NCBI RefSeq assembly: GCF_946886895.1
Contig: NZ_CAMPJO010000007.1
Location: 124,001-188,000 of the forward strand
From: an uncultured Marinobacter sp.
GTDB lineage: Bacteria > Pseudomonadota > Gammaproteobacteria > Pseudomonadales > Oleiphilaceae
Reading direction: 5' to 3'
Length of the DNA: 64,000 nt
This document shows, piece by piece, positions 1 through 8,986 of the stretch. The position numbers and the translations under genes are program-made. The notes beneath the pieces are model-generated. The model saw only the letters and a list, made by a program, of their open reading frames with translations, was not told the DNA's origin and did no database searches. Numbering within the stretch: the stretch's first letter is position 1; every line of letters begins with the position of its first letter.

Positions 1-387
1 CCGGAAGACCTGGCCTTCCTGCAGGCCAGCCCCGGCCAGCGCGTCCATCAGCATTTCCGTCTCTATGTTCTTGTTGCCCTCGATCTCAATGGAGCTGATC
101 GAGGGACGCTCCCTGACCGTCAGAATGAGGATCCCGGCATCCCGGCTGGCCTCAATGTCTGTAAACAGGCCCGTCCGGAACAGTGACTTGATAGCGTCGG
201 CCAACTCGGCTTCGTCCATCTGCTCGCCAATATTCACGGGAAAGGCGGAGAAAACAGTACCCGCAGAGACCCGTTGCAGGCCTTCCACCTCAATGTCGGC
301 AACGGTAAATTCATCTGCAAATGCTGGCTTTATGCCGCTCGCGGCAACAGCGAGGCCAACGGCTACACCTAGAAGAGAACGTCTCAT
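1..387 (-). CDS. bamA: Outer membrane protein assembly factor BamA, N-terminal part (cut by window edge)
   Basis: BamA is the outer-membrane Omp85 protein that folds and inserts beta-barrel proteins. Only the first 129 codons lie in the window. They show a signal peptide (MRRSLLGVAVGLAVAA, cleavage near AFA-DE) and then the first POTRA domain, with the family pattern FTVADIEVEGLQRVSAGTVF and a following segment containing GLFTDIEASRDAG. The start of a second POTRA (SISSIEIEGNKNI) runs off the edge. The ATG is at 387, 44 bp downstream of the rseP stop on the same strand, so the two are probably co-transcribed. The rseP-bamA order is conserved across gammaproteobacteria. The barrel is outside the window, so its integrity cannot be judged. 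Confidence 0.93.
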   Translation of the reverse strand, partial: MRRSLLGVAVGLAVAASGIKPAFADEFTVADIEVEGLQRVSAGTVFSAFPVNIGEQMDEAELADAIKSLFRTGLFTDIEASRDAGILILTVRERPSISSIEIEGNKNIETEMLMDALAGAGLQEGQVFR

Positions 388-431
388 TCAATTATTTCGC
401 CTGGTTAATGCGCGTAAGGAGCCCGCAATTC

Positions 432-1781
432 TCACAACCGCATCAGGTCGTTGTAAAGAGCAAACACCATTAATGTGAGGATCATTGCCATACCAATTCG
501 TAATCCAACGGCCTGGGCAGCCTCGGAAAGCGGCTTCCTGCGAATGGCTTCGATGGTGTAATAGACGATATGACCACCGTCCAGCACCGGTACCGGCAAC
601 AGGTTCAGCACCCCGAGGCTGACACTCAGGTAGGCCAGAAAACGCACGAAATCCTCAAACCCCGAGCTGACACTGGCCTCCGCAACGCGGGCGATGGTAA
701 TCGGCCCGCTGAGGTTGGTGGGGGAAAGCAGCCCGGTCAGCATTTTCTGGATGGCAACCAGGGTCAGACGGGTGTCCGCCCAGGTCTCCGACAACGCATT
801 CGGGATCGCCGCGATCGGGCCATAATTCACCTCGCGGAGAACGTCCTTCGGCCAGGACACCGCTTCTACTCCGGCCCCGATAAAGCCAATATCCTCACCG
901 TTTTCCCCGGTTTTATGCGCTGGTGTAACCATCAGCGTTTGCTCAGCACCATTGCGCTCAACCGTCACGGCCAGCTCTTCGCCAGGTGAGTCACGCACTA
1001 TATTCACCAGCTCAAACCAGTCCGCCACCGGTTCACCATTCACCGAGATTACCCTGTCACCGGTCTGCAGGCCCGCCGCTTCCGCTTGTTCACCGTCTGA
1101 AATCTGCCCGAGAACCGCCGGAACAGACGGGCGCCAGGGGGTTATACCGAACTCACCCAGCGGATTGGGCGTATCGTCACTCAGGCGCCAGCCATCGAGC
1201 TGCCCGGTGAGCACCCGTCGAGAGCCGCCATCCGATACTTCAATGGCAATGGCGCCCTGCTCACCCGTACGTTCGAGGATCCGCATATTTACATCGCGCC
1301 AGGAACTCACCCGATGACCGTCCACGGCCTGAATTTCCATGCCCTCCTGCAAGCCGGCGCTTGCAGCCACGCTCTCCGGAGCAACGTCGCCAACAATCGG
1401 GGCCACATGAGTCACACCGACAACACTGAGCAGCCAGTAAGCAAATATCGCAAACAGGAAGTTGGCAACGGGGCCGGCAGCCGCAATGGCAATACGCTTC
1501 GAGGGCGACTTGGCAGTAAACGCCTGGTCTTTCAGCGCGTCGGGGACAGGCCCCTCACGCTCGTCCAGCATTTTAACGTAACCACCCAGGGGGATTGCCG
1601 CGATCGCGTATTCAGTGCCCTGCCGGTCGTACCACGAGAACAGTGGCTTGCCGAAGCCTACGGAAAAGCGGAGAACCTTGACCCCACAACGGCGGGCCAC
1701 CCAGAAATGCCCATATTCATGGAGCGTTACCAGGATGCCCAGGGTCAGCGCAAGCGCCAGGATCGTCTCAATAATCTGCAT
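432..1781 (-). CDS. rseP: RIP site-2 metalloprotease RseP
   Basis: Inner-membrane zinc protease that cuts the anti-sigma factor RseA within the membrane during the envelope stress response and also clears signal-peptide remnants. The protein has 449 residues, the usual length. The catalytic HEYGH motif is at 21-25 in the first membrane helix. Two PDZ-like segments follow (roughly 110-200 and 200-290). The second active-site motif NLLPVPVLDGG is at 393-403, with the metal-binding Asp in LDGG. It lies between dxr and bamA, all on the minus strand. The ATG at 1781 places the HExxH at its normal distance from the N-terminus. Confidence 0.96.
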   Translation of the reverse strand: MQIIETILALALTLGILVTLHEYGHFWVARRCGVKVLRFSVGFGKPLFSWYDRQGTEYAIAAIPLGGYVKMLDEREGPVPDALKDQAFTAKSPSKRIAIAAAGPVANFLFAIFAYWLLSVVGVTHVAPIVGDVAPESVAASAGLQEGMEIQAVDGHRVSSWRDVNMRILERTGEQGAIAIEVSDGGSRRVLTGQLDGWRLSDDTPNPLGEFGITPWRPSVPAVLGQISDGEQAEAAGLQTGDRVISVNGEPVADWFELVNIVRDSPGEELAVTVERNGAEQTLMVTPAHKTGENGEDIGFIGAGVEAVSWPKDVLREVNYGPIAAIPNALSETWADTRLTLVAIQKMLTGLLSPTNLSGPITIARVAEASVSSGFEDFVRFLAYLSVSLGVLNLLPVPVLDGGHIVYYTIEAIRRKPLSEAAQAVGLRIGMAMILTLMVFALYNDLMRL

Positions 1782-1813
1782 AGAATTCCCGGTTGGTGGC
1801 TAGCAAAAAACCT

Positions 1814-3004
1814 TCAGACCGATAACAGCCCTATCTGTTCCCTGGCGCGCTCCCGCGCTTCCGCGTCCTTGGCAAAGATAATCTCAAAACTGTCCGCCGG
1901 CTCGACCGAGGTAATCGCCAGTGTTCGCTCTATGATAACGGGGATGTCCGCAAAACACAGGTCGCCATTGAGAAACGCCGCTACCGCCACTTCATTGGCG
2001 GCGTTGAGTACCGCCGGTGCGGTGCCGCCCGCGTCAAAGGCCTCCGCCGCCAGCCTCAGGCAGGGAAAACGTATCAGGTCCGGCCGCTCAAAGTGAAACC
2101 GGCCGATGGCAAACAGATCCAGCGGCGCCACCCCGGCGCTGACCCGCTCAGGCCAGGCCAGACCATTGGCAATGGGTGTGCGCATGTCCGGGCTGCCCAG
2201 TTGGGCGAGCACCGAGCCATCAGCGTATTCCACCATCGAGTGAATGATACTCTCCGGGTGCACATGCACCTCAATGCTCGCCGGTGTGGTGTTGAACAGC
2301 CAGCAGGCCTCTATCAGTTCCAGGCCCTTGTTCATCAGGGTGGCCGAATCCACGGATATTTTCTGCCCCATGGACCAGTTGGGATGGGCGCAGGCTTCAG
2401 CCGGAGTAACCGTTCGCAGGCACTCTGCCGTGTGTTCCCTGAACGGCCCACCCGAGGCTGTCAGCAGTATACGAGTAATCCCCGCCGCCACGGGATTACG
2501 GATTTTATCCGCCGGCATGCACTGGAAAATGGCGTTGTGTTCCGAATCTATGGGCAGCAGCTCTGCACCGGATTCGGCGACCGCGTCCATGAATAACCGG
2601 CCAGACATCACCAGGGCTTCCTTGTTCGCCAGCAATACCCGTTTCCCCTGCCCTACAGCCGCCAGTGTCGGCCTCAGCCCCGCCGCACCGACAATGGCCG
2701 CCATCACCGTATCGGCCTCAGGGGCTGCCGCCACCGTGCACAGCCCCTGCTCTCCAGACAGGATCCGGATGTCGGGACAATCCGCCAGCAGTTCAGCAAG
2801 CCGCCCGGCCGATTCCGGGTCGGCCATCACCGCCACCCGGGGCTGGAACTCCCGGCACAGCAACGCCAGTTCATCGGCGCGGGTATTGGCAGCCAGGGCA
2901 TGAACTGAGAAGCGATCCGGATGGCGCCGGATCACATCCAGCGTACTCAGCCCGATGGAGCCCGTGGCCCCCAAGATCGTGATACAGCGCTTCACCACAG
3001 TCAC
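1814..3004 (-). CDS. dxr: 1-deoxy-D-xylulose 5-phosphate reductoisomerase
   Basis: Second enzyme of the MEP isoprenoid pathway: it rearranges and reduces DXP to 2-C-methyl-D-erythritol 4-phosphate using NADPH. The NADPH-binding loop GATGSIG is at 12-18, and the metal-binding signature PIDSEHNA has Asp153 and Glu155. The active-site segment [10 protein letters not shown] follows, and the length of 396 residues is normal. The start is a GTG at 3004 whose last two bases lie within the cdsA stop (a GTGA 4-base overlap), which implies translational coupling. Its product feeds isoprenoid synthesis; uppS, two genes upstream in the same operon, makes undecaprenyl diphosphate from that supply. Confidence 0.96.
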   Translation of the reverse strand: MTVVKRCITILGATGSIGLSTLDVIRRHPDRFSVHALAANTRADELALLCREFQPRVAVMADPESAGRLAELLADCPDIRILSGEQGLCTVAAAPEADTVMAAIVGAAGLRPTLAAVGQGKRVLLANKEALVMSGRLFMDAVAESGAELLPIDSEHNAIFQCMPADKIRNPVAAGITRILLTASGGPFREHTAECLRTVTPAEACAHPNWSMGQKISVDSATLMNKGLELIEACWLFNTTPASIEVHVHPESIIHSMVEYADGSVLAQLGSPDMRTPIANGLAWPERVSAGVAPLDLFAIGRFHFERPDLIRFPCLRLAAEAFDAGGTAPAVLNAANEVAVAAFLNGDLCFADIPVIIERTLAITSVEPADSFEIIFAKDAEARERAREQIGLLSV

Positions 3005-3840
3005 CAGTGCCCGGTCGCAAGCCAGCCAAGTTGCGTGATGGCCAGGGCGAAAACAGGGATTGCCGCAGTCAGGCTGTCAATACGATCCATAATACCCCCG
3101 TGGCCCGGCAGCAACTGGCTGCTGTCTTTAATACCCCGGAACCGTTTGAGCATGCTCTCAAGCAAGTCCCCGACCACCGAGACCAGCCCGGTTACCAGGC
3201 TGGCAAGCACCAGCAGCAACGTTTCAACGGTGTCTGCCGATGCCAGGACACTGATCACAACGGCAAACACACCCACCGCAATCAGCCCGCCCCAAACGCC
3301 GGCCCAGGACTTACCGGGGCTGACCCTGGGCGCGAGCTTCGCCTTGCCAAAGGCCCGTCCGGCAAAATAGGCGCCAATATCAGCGACCCAGACCACGCAA
3401 AACACGTACAGAATGACCAGCAGGTTATTGGTGCTGTCACCAAACTGGAACCCGCCGGTGCGAAGGTGATTCAGACCCACCCAGGCAGGCACCAGAACCA
3501 GCAGGCCCATGACGGCTCTCGCCGGTATGCTGCCCCAGCGCGCTGCCCCGCCAGGGTAGCTGCGTACCAGCAGGAATCCCACCACCCACCAGACCAGGGC
3601 AAGCCAGAGCACGGCAACTGCCGGCACGTTCAGCAGGCCATAGAGTACTGCGGCCGTCACCAGGGCGTAGACGACGCGACCCGCCTGCCCTTCGAGGCCA
3701 GACAGGTTGGCCCATTCCCAGGCGCCGAGGGTAATGATGGCACCGGTGAACAGGGCAAACCCCAGCGGGGGCAGGAAGAAAATGCCGCCAATGGCAATCG
3801 GGGCAAGGATCAGAGCGGTGATGATTCGGGTTTTTAACAC
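3001..3840 (-). CDS. cdsA: Phosphatidate cytidylyltransferase
   Basis: Integral membrane enzyme that makes CDP-diacylglycerol from phosphatidate and CTP, the precursor of all phospholipids. Several hydrophobic helices are seen, and the C-terminal CDP-alcohol signature is present: the stretch [19 protein letters not shown] followed by [13 protein letters not shown]. The open frame continues upstream to 3930, but that extension would overlap uppS. I chose the GTG at 3840, which gives [17 protein letters not shown] as the N-terminus, 279 residues and a 22-bp gap after uppS. An ATG at 3897 is the alternative and would overlap the uppS end. The stop overlaps the dxr start. Confidence 0.92.
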   Translation of the reverse strand: MLKTRIITALILAPIAIGGIFFLPPLGFALFTGAIITLGAWEWANLSGLEGQAGRVVYALVTAAVLYGLLNVPAVAVLWLALVWWVVGFLLVRSYPGGAARWGSIPARAVMGLLVLVPAWVGLNHLRTGGFQFGDSTNNLLVILYVFCVVWVADIGAYFAGRAFGKAKLAPRVSPGKSWAGVWGGLIAVGVFAVVISVLASADTVETLLLVLASLVTGLVSVVGDLLESMLKRFRGIKDSSQLLPGHGGIMDRIDSLTAAIPVFALAITQLGWLATGHW

Positions 3841-3862
3841 GGTGAGAATCGCTGTGGTTTCA

Positions 3863-4633
3863 TTATTGTTGTGGCGGACTGGCTGCAATCTGGTCATCGG
3901 TCTGGCCGAACCGACGCTGGCGCCCGGCATAGGCCTGCAGTGCCTTACGCATTTCCTCTTCCTTGAAATCAGGCCAGAAGACCGGAGAAAAGTACAGCTC
4001 GGTATAGGCCAGGTGCCAGAGCATGAAATTACTGATGCGCTGCTCGCCAGCGGTACGGATCATCAGGTCCGGCATGGGGAGGTCACCGATACTCAGATGC
4101 TGCTGGATCAGGTCGTCGGTAATGTCCGATGGCTCGAGCTGGCCGCTGCGTACCTGGGCCGCCACCTGCCGGGAAGCCTGGGTGATATCCCAGTGGCCTC
4201 CATAATTAGCGGCAATCACCAGCGTCATTCGCTGGTTATGGCGGGTAAGCTCTTCCGCTTTTGTCATATGCTCCTGCAGGGAAGCGCTGAAGGCACTACG
4301 GTCGCCAACGATCCGCAGACAAATGCCGTTACGATGGAGCTTTCGGACTTCACGCTCGAGGGCAAACAGGAACAGCTTCATCAGCGCCGAGACTTCATCT
4401 TCGGGCCGTCGCCAGTTCTCGCTTGAGAACGCAAACAGGGTGAGCACCTCAACACCCTCGCGGGCACAGGTCTCCACCACGGCTTTGACCGCATCCACGC
4501 CGGCCTTGTGCCCGGCCACCCCTTTGAGGCGCCGCGCCTTGGCCCAGCGGTTGTTACCGTCCATGATAATCGCAACATGCCGGGGACGGCCATCCGCCGA
4601 CACCGGAATCCCTGCGGATACGGTTCCCTTCAT
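3863..4633 (-). CDS. uppS: Isoprenyl transferase / undecaprenyl diphosphate synthase
   Basis: Cis-prenyltransferase that condenses farnesyl-PP with isopentenyl-PP units to make the C55 lipid carrier used for peptidoglycan and O-antigen. The pyrophosphate-binding motif HVAIIMDGNNRWAKAR is near the N-terminus, with the catalytic Asp at position 25. The family's LTLFAFSSENWRRP and the C-terminal segment with DLMIRTAGEQRISNFMLW and ELYFSPVFWPDF are all present. Length 256 residues. It sits between frr and cdsA in the conserved order frr-uppS-cdsA-dxr. Confidence 0.96.
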   Translation of the reverse strand: MKGTVSAGIPVSADGRPRHVAIIMDGNNRWAKARRLKGVAGHKAGVDAVKAVVETCAREGVEVLTLFAFSSENWRRPEDEVSALMKLFLFALEREVRKLHRNGICLRIVGDRSAFSASLQEHMTKAEELTRHNQRMTLVIAANYGGHWDITQASRQVAAQVRSGQLEPSDITDDLIQQHLSIGDLPMPDLMIRTAGEQRISNFMLWHLAYTELYFSPVFWPDFKEEEMRKALQAYAGRQRRFGQTDDQIAASPPQQ

Positions 4634-4704
4634 GAAATCCCCTGTGCGGCCGGAGCACCGGAGGCACTCCGGCCGTCCATTTCGAATGCGAGTGGGCCCG
4701 GGCG

Positions 4705-5262
4705 TTAAACCGCCATCAGGTCCTCTTCTTTGGCTTTGAGCATGGTTTCCACTTCGGCGATAAAGCGATCGGTCAGTTTCTGAATATCCTCTTCGCCCCT
4801 GCGCTCATCGTCTTCGGTGATTTCTTTTTCTTTCAACAGCTCCTTGATCATGCTGTTGGCGTCGCGACGGGCATTACGGATGGAAACCCGCCCGTGCTCG
4901 GCATCGGCTTTCGCCTGCTTGACCATATCCTTTCGGGTTTCCTCCGTCAGCATCGGCATCGGAAGGCGAATGATGTCGCCACTGGTGGCAGGATTCAGGC
5001 CCAGGTCAGAGCTCATGATCGCCTTCTCAATGGTCGGCATGAGGTTCTTTTCCCATGGCGAGACGGTCAGCGTGCGATTATCTTCCACGTTGATGCTGGC
5101 CACCTGCTTGAGCGGTGTTTCCTGACCGTAATAGTTCACCATCACGCTGTCCAGAATGGATGGGTGAGCACGGCCGGTCCGGATCTTGTTAAACGACGAA
5201 TGCAGAGCCTCCAGGCTCTTTTTCATCTTCTTCTCGGCTTCGGATTTAATGTCATTAATCAC
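4705..5262 (-). CDS. frr: Ribosome recycling factor
   Basis: Splits post-termination ribosomes together with EF-G. The 185-residue length is standard. The N-terminal helix pattern [20 protein letters not shown], the [11 protein letters not shown] segment and the C-terminal helix all match the family. It is 71 bp downstream of pyrH on the same strand, in the conserved rpsB-tsf-pyrH-frr order. Confidence 0.97.
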   Translation of the reverse strand: MINDIKSEAEKKMKKSLEALHSSFNKIRTGRAHPSILDSVMVNYYGQETPLKQVASINVEDNRTLTVSPWEKNLMPTIEKAIMSSDLGLNPATSGDIIRLPMPMLTEETRKDMVKQAKADAEHGRVSIRNARRDANSMIKELLKEKEITEDDERRGEEDIQKLTDRFIAEVETMLKAKEEDLMAV

Positions 5263-5333
5263 GTAGTCGTCCTCAATTCGCTTGTCAATTCATTCGTTAA
5301 GCCGGCCACAACCCTGAGCGCCGGATACGCCTG

Positions 5334-6062
5334 TTATTCAATCAGTGTACCTTCTTTTTCACCGGTCACGATGCGGGTCAGAGCGCCCGGACGATTCATG
5401 TCAAACACCCGGAGCGGCATACCGTGGTCGCGAGCCAGGCAAATGGCGGTCAGATCCATCACTCCCAGTTTTTTGTCCAGCACCTCATCGTAGGTGAGGT
5501 TGTCGTATTTCTCGGCACTGGAATCCAGATAGGGGTCCGCCGAATACACGCCGTCCACCTTGGTCGCCTTCAGCACGGCGTCCGCCTCGATCTCGATGCC
5601 CCTCAGGCAGGCCGCGGAATCGGTGGTGAAAAACGGGTTGCCGGTACCGGCACAGAAGATCACCACATCGCCGTCCTTGAGATCACGTACGGCCCGGCGA
5701 CGATCATAGTGTTCAACAATACCGCTCATTGGGATGGCCGACATCACGCGGGTGCGGATGTTGGAGCGCTCAAGGGCGTCGCGCATGGCCAGACCATTCA
5801 TCACGGTCGCCAGCATCCCCATGTGGTCACCGGTGACCCGATCCATGCCGGCAGCGTTCAGGGCCGCGCCCCGGAACAGGTTGCCACCGCCAATGACCAA
5901 CCCCACCTGAACGCCAATACCGATCAAGGCACCGATTTCCAGGGCCATGCGGTCAAGTACTTTGGGATCAATACCGAAATCGTGCTCCCCCATCAGGGCC
6001 TCGCCACTGAGCTTGAGCAGAACACGCTTGTATCTGGGCTGGGTTTTCGATGATGTCGGCAT
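5334..6062 (-). CDS. pyrH: Uridylate kinase
   Basis: Bacterial UMP kinase: hexameric, phosphorylates UMP to UDP in pyrimidine nucleotide synthesis. Recognisable segments are [13 protein letters not shown] near the N-terminus and [11 protein letters not shown]. The frame is open up to 6182, but the ATG at 6062 is preceded by a good AAGGGGAT ribosome binding site and gives [20 protein letters not shown], a 242-residue protein of family length. The extra upstream sequence folds into strong hairpins (6116-6198) and is not coding. Confidence 0.96.
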   Translation of the reverse strand: MPTSSKTQPRYKRVLLKLSGEALMGEHDFGIDPKVLDRMALEIGALIGIGVQVGLVIGGGNLFRGAALNAAGMDRVTGDHMGMLATVMNGLAMRDALERSNIRTRVMSAIPMSGIVEHYDRRRAVRDLKDGDVVIFCAGTGNPFFTTDSAACLRGIEIEADAVLKATKVDGVYSADPYLDSSAEKYDNLTYDEVLDKKLGVMDLTAICLARDHGMPLRVFDMNRPGALTRIVTGEKEGTLIE

Positions 6063-6115
6063 GGTGATCCCCTTTTTGTCTGTTGGCTGCGGTCCGGGGC
6101 AATGCCCGTTGCAGG

Positions 6116-6198
6116 CTTGTATCTGACATACTCCTCGGAAAAGGGGTATCTCAGATACAAGCCCGCCACGAGAGCCGGGCACTCCCGGCTAACGTGGC
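6116..6198 (-). other. Structured spacer between tsf and pyrH: two long hairpins
   Basis: Two adjacent inverted repeats lie in the 182-bp gap between the tsf stop and the pyrH start. The first has perfect 11-base arms at 6116-6126 and 6151-6161, and pairing continues inside (about 6128-6135 with 6142-6149). The second has outer arms 6165-6170/6193-6198 and inner arms agccggg (6173-6179) and cccggct (6184-6190) around a 4-base loop. Neither is followed by a T tract on the minus strand, so they look like RNA processing or stability elements rather than intrinsic terminators. Function is inferred. Confidence 0.55.
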
Positions 6199-6244
6199 AG
6201 ACTCAGGTGATACTGCAGCGTAGCCGCAGCACCATAAAGAAGGA

Positions 6245-7114
6245 TCAGGCCTTACCTGTACCGGCTGCGGCAGCAACCTCGGCAGCAAAGTCCACTTCTT
6301 CCTTCTCGATGCCTTCACCCACTTCCAGTCGAACGAAGCCGACCAGTTCGCCACCGGCGGACTTGATCAGTTCACCCACGGTCTGGTCCGGGTTCTTGAC
6401 GAACGGCTGCTCAACAAGGCTGTTTTCCTTGAGGAACTTCTTGATACGGCCGCCCATCATCTTCTCAACGATTTCGGCAGGCTTGCCTTCCATATCCGGC
6501 TGGGCCTTGATGACTTCCTTTTCTTTCTCGAGTTCCTCGGCCGGCATATCTTCCGGCTTACCAACACGCGGGTTAACGGCAGCGGCGTGCATGGCGACGT
6601 CACGGGCCACTTCCGGAGTACCGGCAGTCAGGGCAACAACGGAAGCGATCTTGTTGGTGCTGTGGACATAACCACCCACCACAGGACCTTCAACCTTCAC
6701 GATGCGACGAACCGTAATGTTCTCGCCGATCTTCTGAACCAGCGCCTCGCGCTTGGCTTCCAGATCGCCTTCCATCAGCCTGGCAACGTCGGTTTCGCCC
6801 TTGTCGAAAGCCACATTCAGAACGTCGTTGGCAAAGTTGACGAAATTGTCGTCACGGGCAACAAAGTCTGTTTCGGAATTCACTTCCAGAATGTAGGCGG
6901 CGGTGTTGTCGTCGGAGATCTTGATCAGAGACACACCTTCAGCGGCGGTACGACCGGCTTTTTTGGCAGCCTTCAGACCGGAAGACTTACGCAGCTCTTC
7001 AATCGCAGCGTCGACACTGCCTTCAGCTTCCACGAGTGCTTTCTTGCACTCCATCATGCCAAGGCCGGTACGCTCACGCAGCTCTTTGACCATTGCGGCG
7101 GTAATTGCAGCCAT
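6245..7114 (-). CDS. tsf: Elongation factor Ts
   Basis: Guanine nucleotide exchange factor that recycles EF-Tu. The signature [16 protein letters not shown] is in the N-terminal domain, and [13 protein letters not shown] begins the core. Length 289 residues. The open frame reaches 7195, but the ATG at 7114 ([14 protein letters not shown]) is the family start. It follows rpsB by 97 bp in the usual rpsB-tsf pair. The gap contains a strong GC hairpin at 7150-7180. Confidence 0.97.
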   Translation of the reverse strand: MAAITAAMVKELRERTGLGMMECKKALVEAEGSVDAAIEELRKSSGLKAAKKAGRTAAEGVSLIKISDDNTAAYILEVNSETDFVARDDNFVNFANDVLNVAFDKGETDVARLMEGDLEAKREALVQKIGENITVRRIVKVEGPVVGGYVHSTNKIASVVALTAGTPEVARDVAMHAAAVNPRVGKPEDMPAEELEKEKEVIKAQPDMEGKPAEIVEKMMGGRIKKFLKENSLVEQPFVKNPDQTVGELIKSAGGELVGFVRLEVGEGIEKEEVDFAAEVAAAAGTGKA

Positions 7115-7149
7115 GTTCAATCCTCTCAACTGTTCCGAATTCGGTGGGG

Positions 7150-7180
7150 AGGTGGCCCCGGGCGAACCCGGGGCACACCT
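7150..7180 (-). other. GC-rich hairpin in the rpsB-tsf spacer
   Basis: The arms gccccggg (7155-7162) and cccggggc (7167-7174) enclose a 4-base loop, and outer pairing extends to 7150 and 7180 with a single bulge. There is no T tract, so complete termination is unlikely. It may pause RNA polymerase or protect the mRNA. The hairpin is seen directly; the role is inferred. Confidence 0.5.
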
Positions 7181-7211
7181 TACATCACATCTCAAACGTG
7201 ACGGTAACGCA

Positions 7212-7964
7212 TCACTCGGCGGCCGGAGCAGCGCCTTCCGCGTCTTCGCTGACTTCTACAAACTCATCAGCACCGGCGCCGGCAGACTGAGCTGCTTCGA
7301 TGCAGGTATCGGCAACGGCCCGCACGTAAATCTGGATCGCGCGGATAGCATCGTCGTTGCCCGGAATCACGTAATCCACACCGTCCGGATCGCTGTTGGT
7401 ATCCACAACACCGATAACAGGAATGCCCAGCTTGTTGGCTTCCTTGATCGCGATCCGCTCATGATCAACGTCAATGACGAACATGGCGTCCGGCAGACCG
7501 CCCATATCCTTGATACCACCGATGGAACGCTCAAGACGGTCCATTTCACGGGTGCGATCCAGCGCTTCTTTCTTGGTCAGCTTGTCGAAGGTACCGTCCT
7601 GGCTCTGGGCTTCCAGATCACGGTAGCGACGGATCGATTGACGGATGGTTTTGTAGTTGGTCAGCATGCCACCGAGCCAGCGGTGGTTAACGAACGGCTG
7701 ACCGGCACGCTCGGCCTCTTCCTTGATGATCTTGGCCGCGGCACGCTTGGTGCCCACGAACAGAATCTTGTTCTTGCTCTCTGCCAGCTTCTGAACAAAC
7801 GTCAGCGCGTCGTTCATGGCAGGAACAGTCTGTTCAAGGTTGATGATATGAATCTTGTTACGGGCGCCGAAGATGAACTTCGACATTTTCGGGTTCCAGT
7901 AGCGGGTCTGGTGACCGAAGTGAGCACCTGCCTTGAGCAGGTCACGCATATTTACCTGAGCCAT
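7212..7964 (-). CDS. rpsB: 30S ribosomal protein S2
   Basis: Small-subunit ribosomal protein. The N-terminal signature [20 protein letters not shown] and the downstream [12 protein letters not shown] are typical. Length 250 residues, with an acidic C-terminal tail. It is first in the minus-strand translation cluster and is divergent from map. The ~250-bp upstream region should hold the promoter and the S2-responsive leader known for rpsB in enterobacteria. The family leader structure was not confirmed here. Confidence 0.97.
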   Translation of the reverse strand: MAQVNMRDLLKAGAHFGHQTRYWNPKMSKFIFGARNKIHIINLEQTVPAMNDALTFVQKLAESKNKILFVGTKRAAAKIIKEEAERAGQPFVNHRWLGGMLTNYKTIRQSIRRYRDLEAQSQDGTFDKLTKKEALDRTREMDRLERSIGGIKDMGGLPDAMFVIDVDHERIAIKEANKLGIPVIGVVDTNSDPDGVDYVIPGNDDAIRAIQIYVRAVADTCIEAAQSAGAGADEFVEVSEDAEGAAPAAE

Positions 7965-8054
7965 GATAATTACCTTTTTAGCTTCGGGTTAGTCCTCCAC
8001 GTATCCGATTGCCCCAACCCGTCTCCTTAAAACAGAAGCAGGCACCCTGGGACA

Positions 8055-8068
8055 ACGTGTCGACACGT
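8055..8068. promoter_or_regulatory. Perfect 14-bp palindrome in the rpsB/map divergent region
   Basis: ACGTGTC followed directly by GACACGT forms a perfect palindrome about 90 bp upstream of rpsB and 150 bp upstream of map. It could be a protein-binding site or part of the rpsB leader RNA fold. There is no direct evidence for a regulator. Confidence 0.35.
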
Positions 8069-8103
8069 GTGTGAATTTGCCGGATTCGTTTCCGGCGGGC
8101 GCG

Positions 8104-8109
8104 TTTATA
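8104..8109 (-). promoter_or_regulatory. Candidate -10 element for rpsB-tsf
   Basis: Read on the minus strand this is TATAAA followed by CGCGCCCG, a GC-rich discriminator of the kind found at stringently controlled ribosomal promoters. The -35 region is weak. The position would give a leader of about 130 bases before rpsB. Confidence 0.4.
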
Positions 8110-8215
8110 CCACAAAGCGGCCCCAAAACGCCATTATTTTTGCGCGCAGGCTTCCTTGTACCGAAACCTCCAGCCCCTTAAAATGCCGGTTTGATACACA
8201 TCAACGGGAACCCCC

Positions 8216-8986
8216 ATGCAGGTATCGATCAAAACTCCGGAAGAAATCGAAAAGATGCGCGTCGCCGGCCGGCTGGCAGCCGACGTTCTCGAGATGATTG
8301 GCGAGCACGTGAAGCCCGGCGTATCCACCGAGGAACTGGACCGGATCTGCCACGGTTACATCGTCAATGAGCAGAAGGCTATCCCAGCGCCCCTCAACTA
8401 CAAGGGCTTTCCGAAGTCGATCTGCACCTCCGTCAATCACGTTATCTGCCACGGCATTCCGTCTGAGAAAAAAATCCTCAAGGACGGAGACATCCTGAAC
8501 ATCGATGTCACCGTAATAAAGGACGAATACCATGGCGACACCAGCAAGATGTGGGTGGTGGGCAAGCCCAAACCCGGCACCGAGCGCCTGATCCAGATCA
8601 CTCAGGAATGCCTGTACAAGGGAATTGAGCTGGTCAGGCCCGGCACCCGCCTGGGCGATATTGGCCACGTCATCCAGCAACACGCGGAAAAGCACCGGTA
8701 CTCGGTGGTAAGGGACTACTGCGGCCACGGTATCGGCAAGGTGTTTCACGAAGAGCCGCAGGTTATGCATTACGGCAAACCCGACACCGGCCTGGAGCTT
8801 CAGGAAGGAATGACATTCACCATTGAGCCGATGATCAACCAAGGCAAGTATCAGACCAAGCTGCTGCCGGATGGCTGGACCGTGGTTACCAAAGACCACA
8901 AACTGTCAGCCCAGTGGGAACACACCATTCTCGTGACCGCAGACGGTCATGAGGTGCTGACCAAGCGATCGGATGAGTCCTTCTAA
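8216..8986 (+). CDS. map: Methionine aminopeptidase, type I
   Basis: Removes the N-terminal Met from nascent proteins. All metal and catalytic residues of the family are visible: His79, Asp97, Asp108, His171, Glu204 and Glu235, within the HGIP, NIDVTV, GDTSKMWVVG, GHGIGKVFHE and TIEPMIN blocks. Length 256 residues. Its stop codon is immediately followed by the glnD GTG start, so the two are translationally linked. Confidence 0.97.
   Translation: MQVSIKTPEEIEKMRVAGRLAADVLEMIGEHVKPGVSTEELDRICHGYIVNEQKAIPAPLNYKGFPKSICTSVNHVICHGIPSEKKILKDGDILNIDVTVIKDEYHGDTSKMWVVGKPKPGTERLIQITQECLYKGIELVRPGTRLGDIGHVIQQHAEKHRYSVVRDYCGHGIGKVFHEEPQVMHYGKPDTGLELQEGMTFTIEPMINQGKYQTKLLPDGWTVVTKDHKLSAQWEHTILVTADGHEVLTKRSDESF

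Noticed and set aside
6063..6182. N-terminal extension of pyrH
   Set aside because: It covers strong hairpins, and the downstream ATG has a good ribosome binding site and family-consistent N-terminus.
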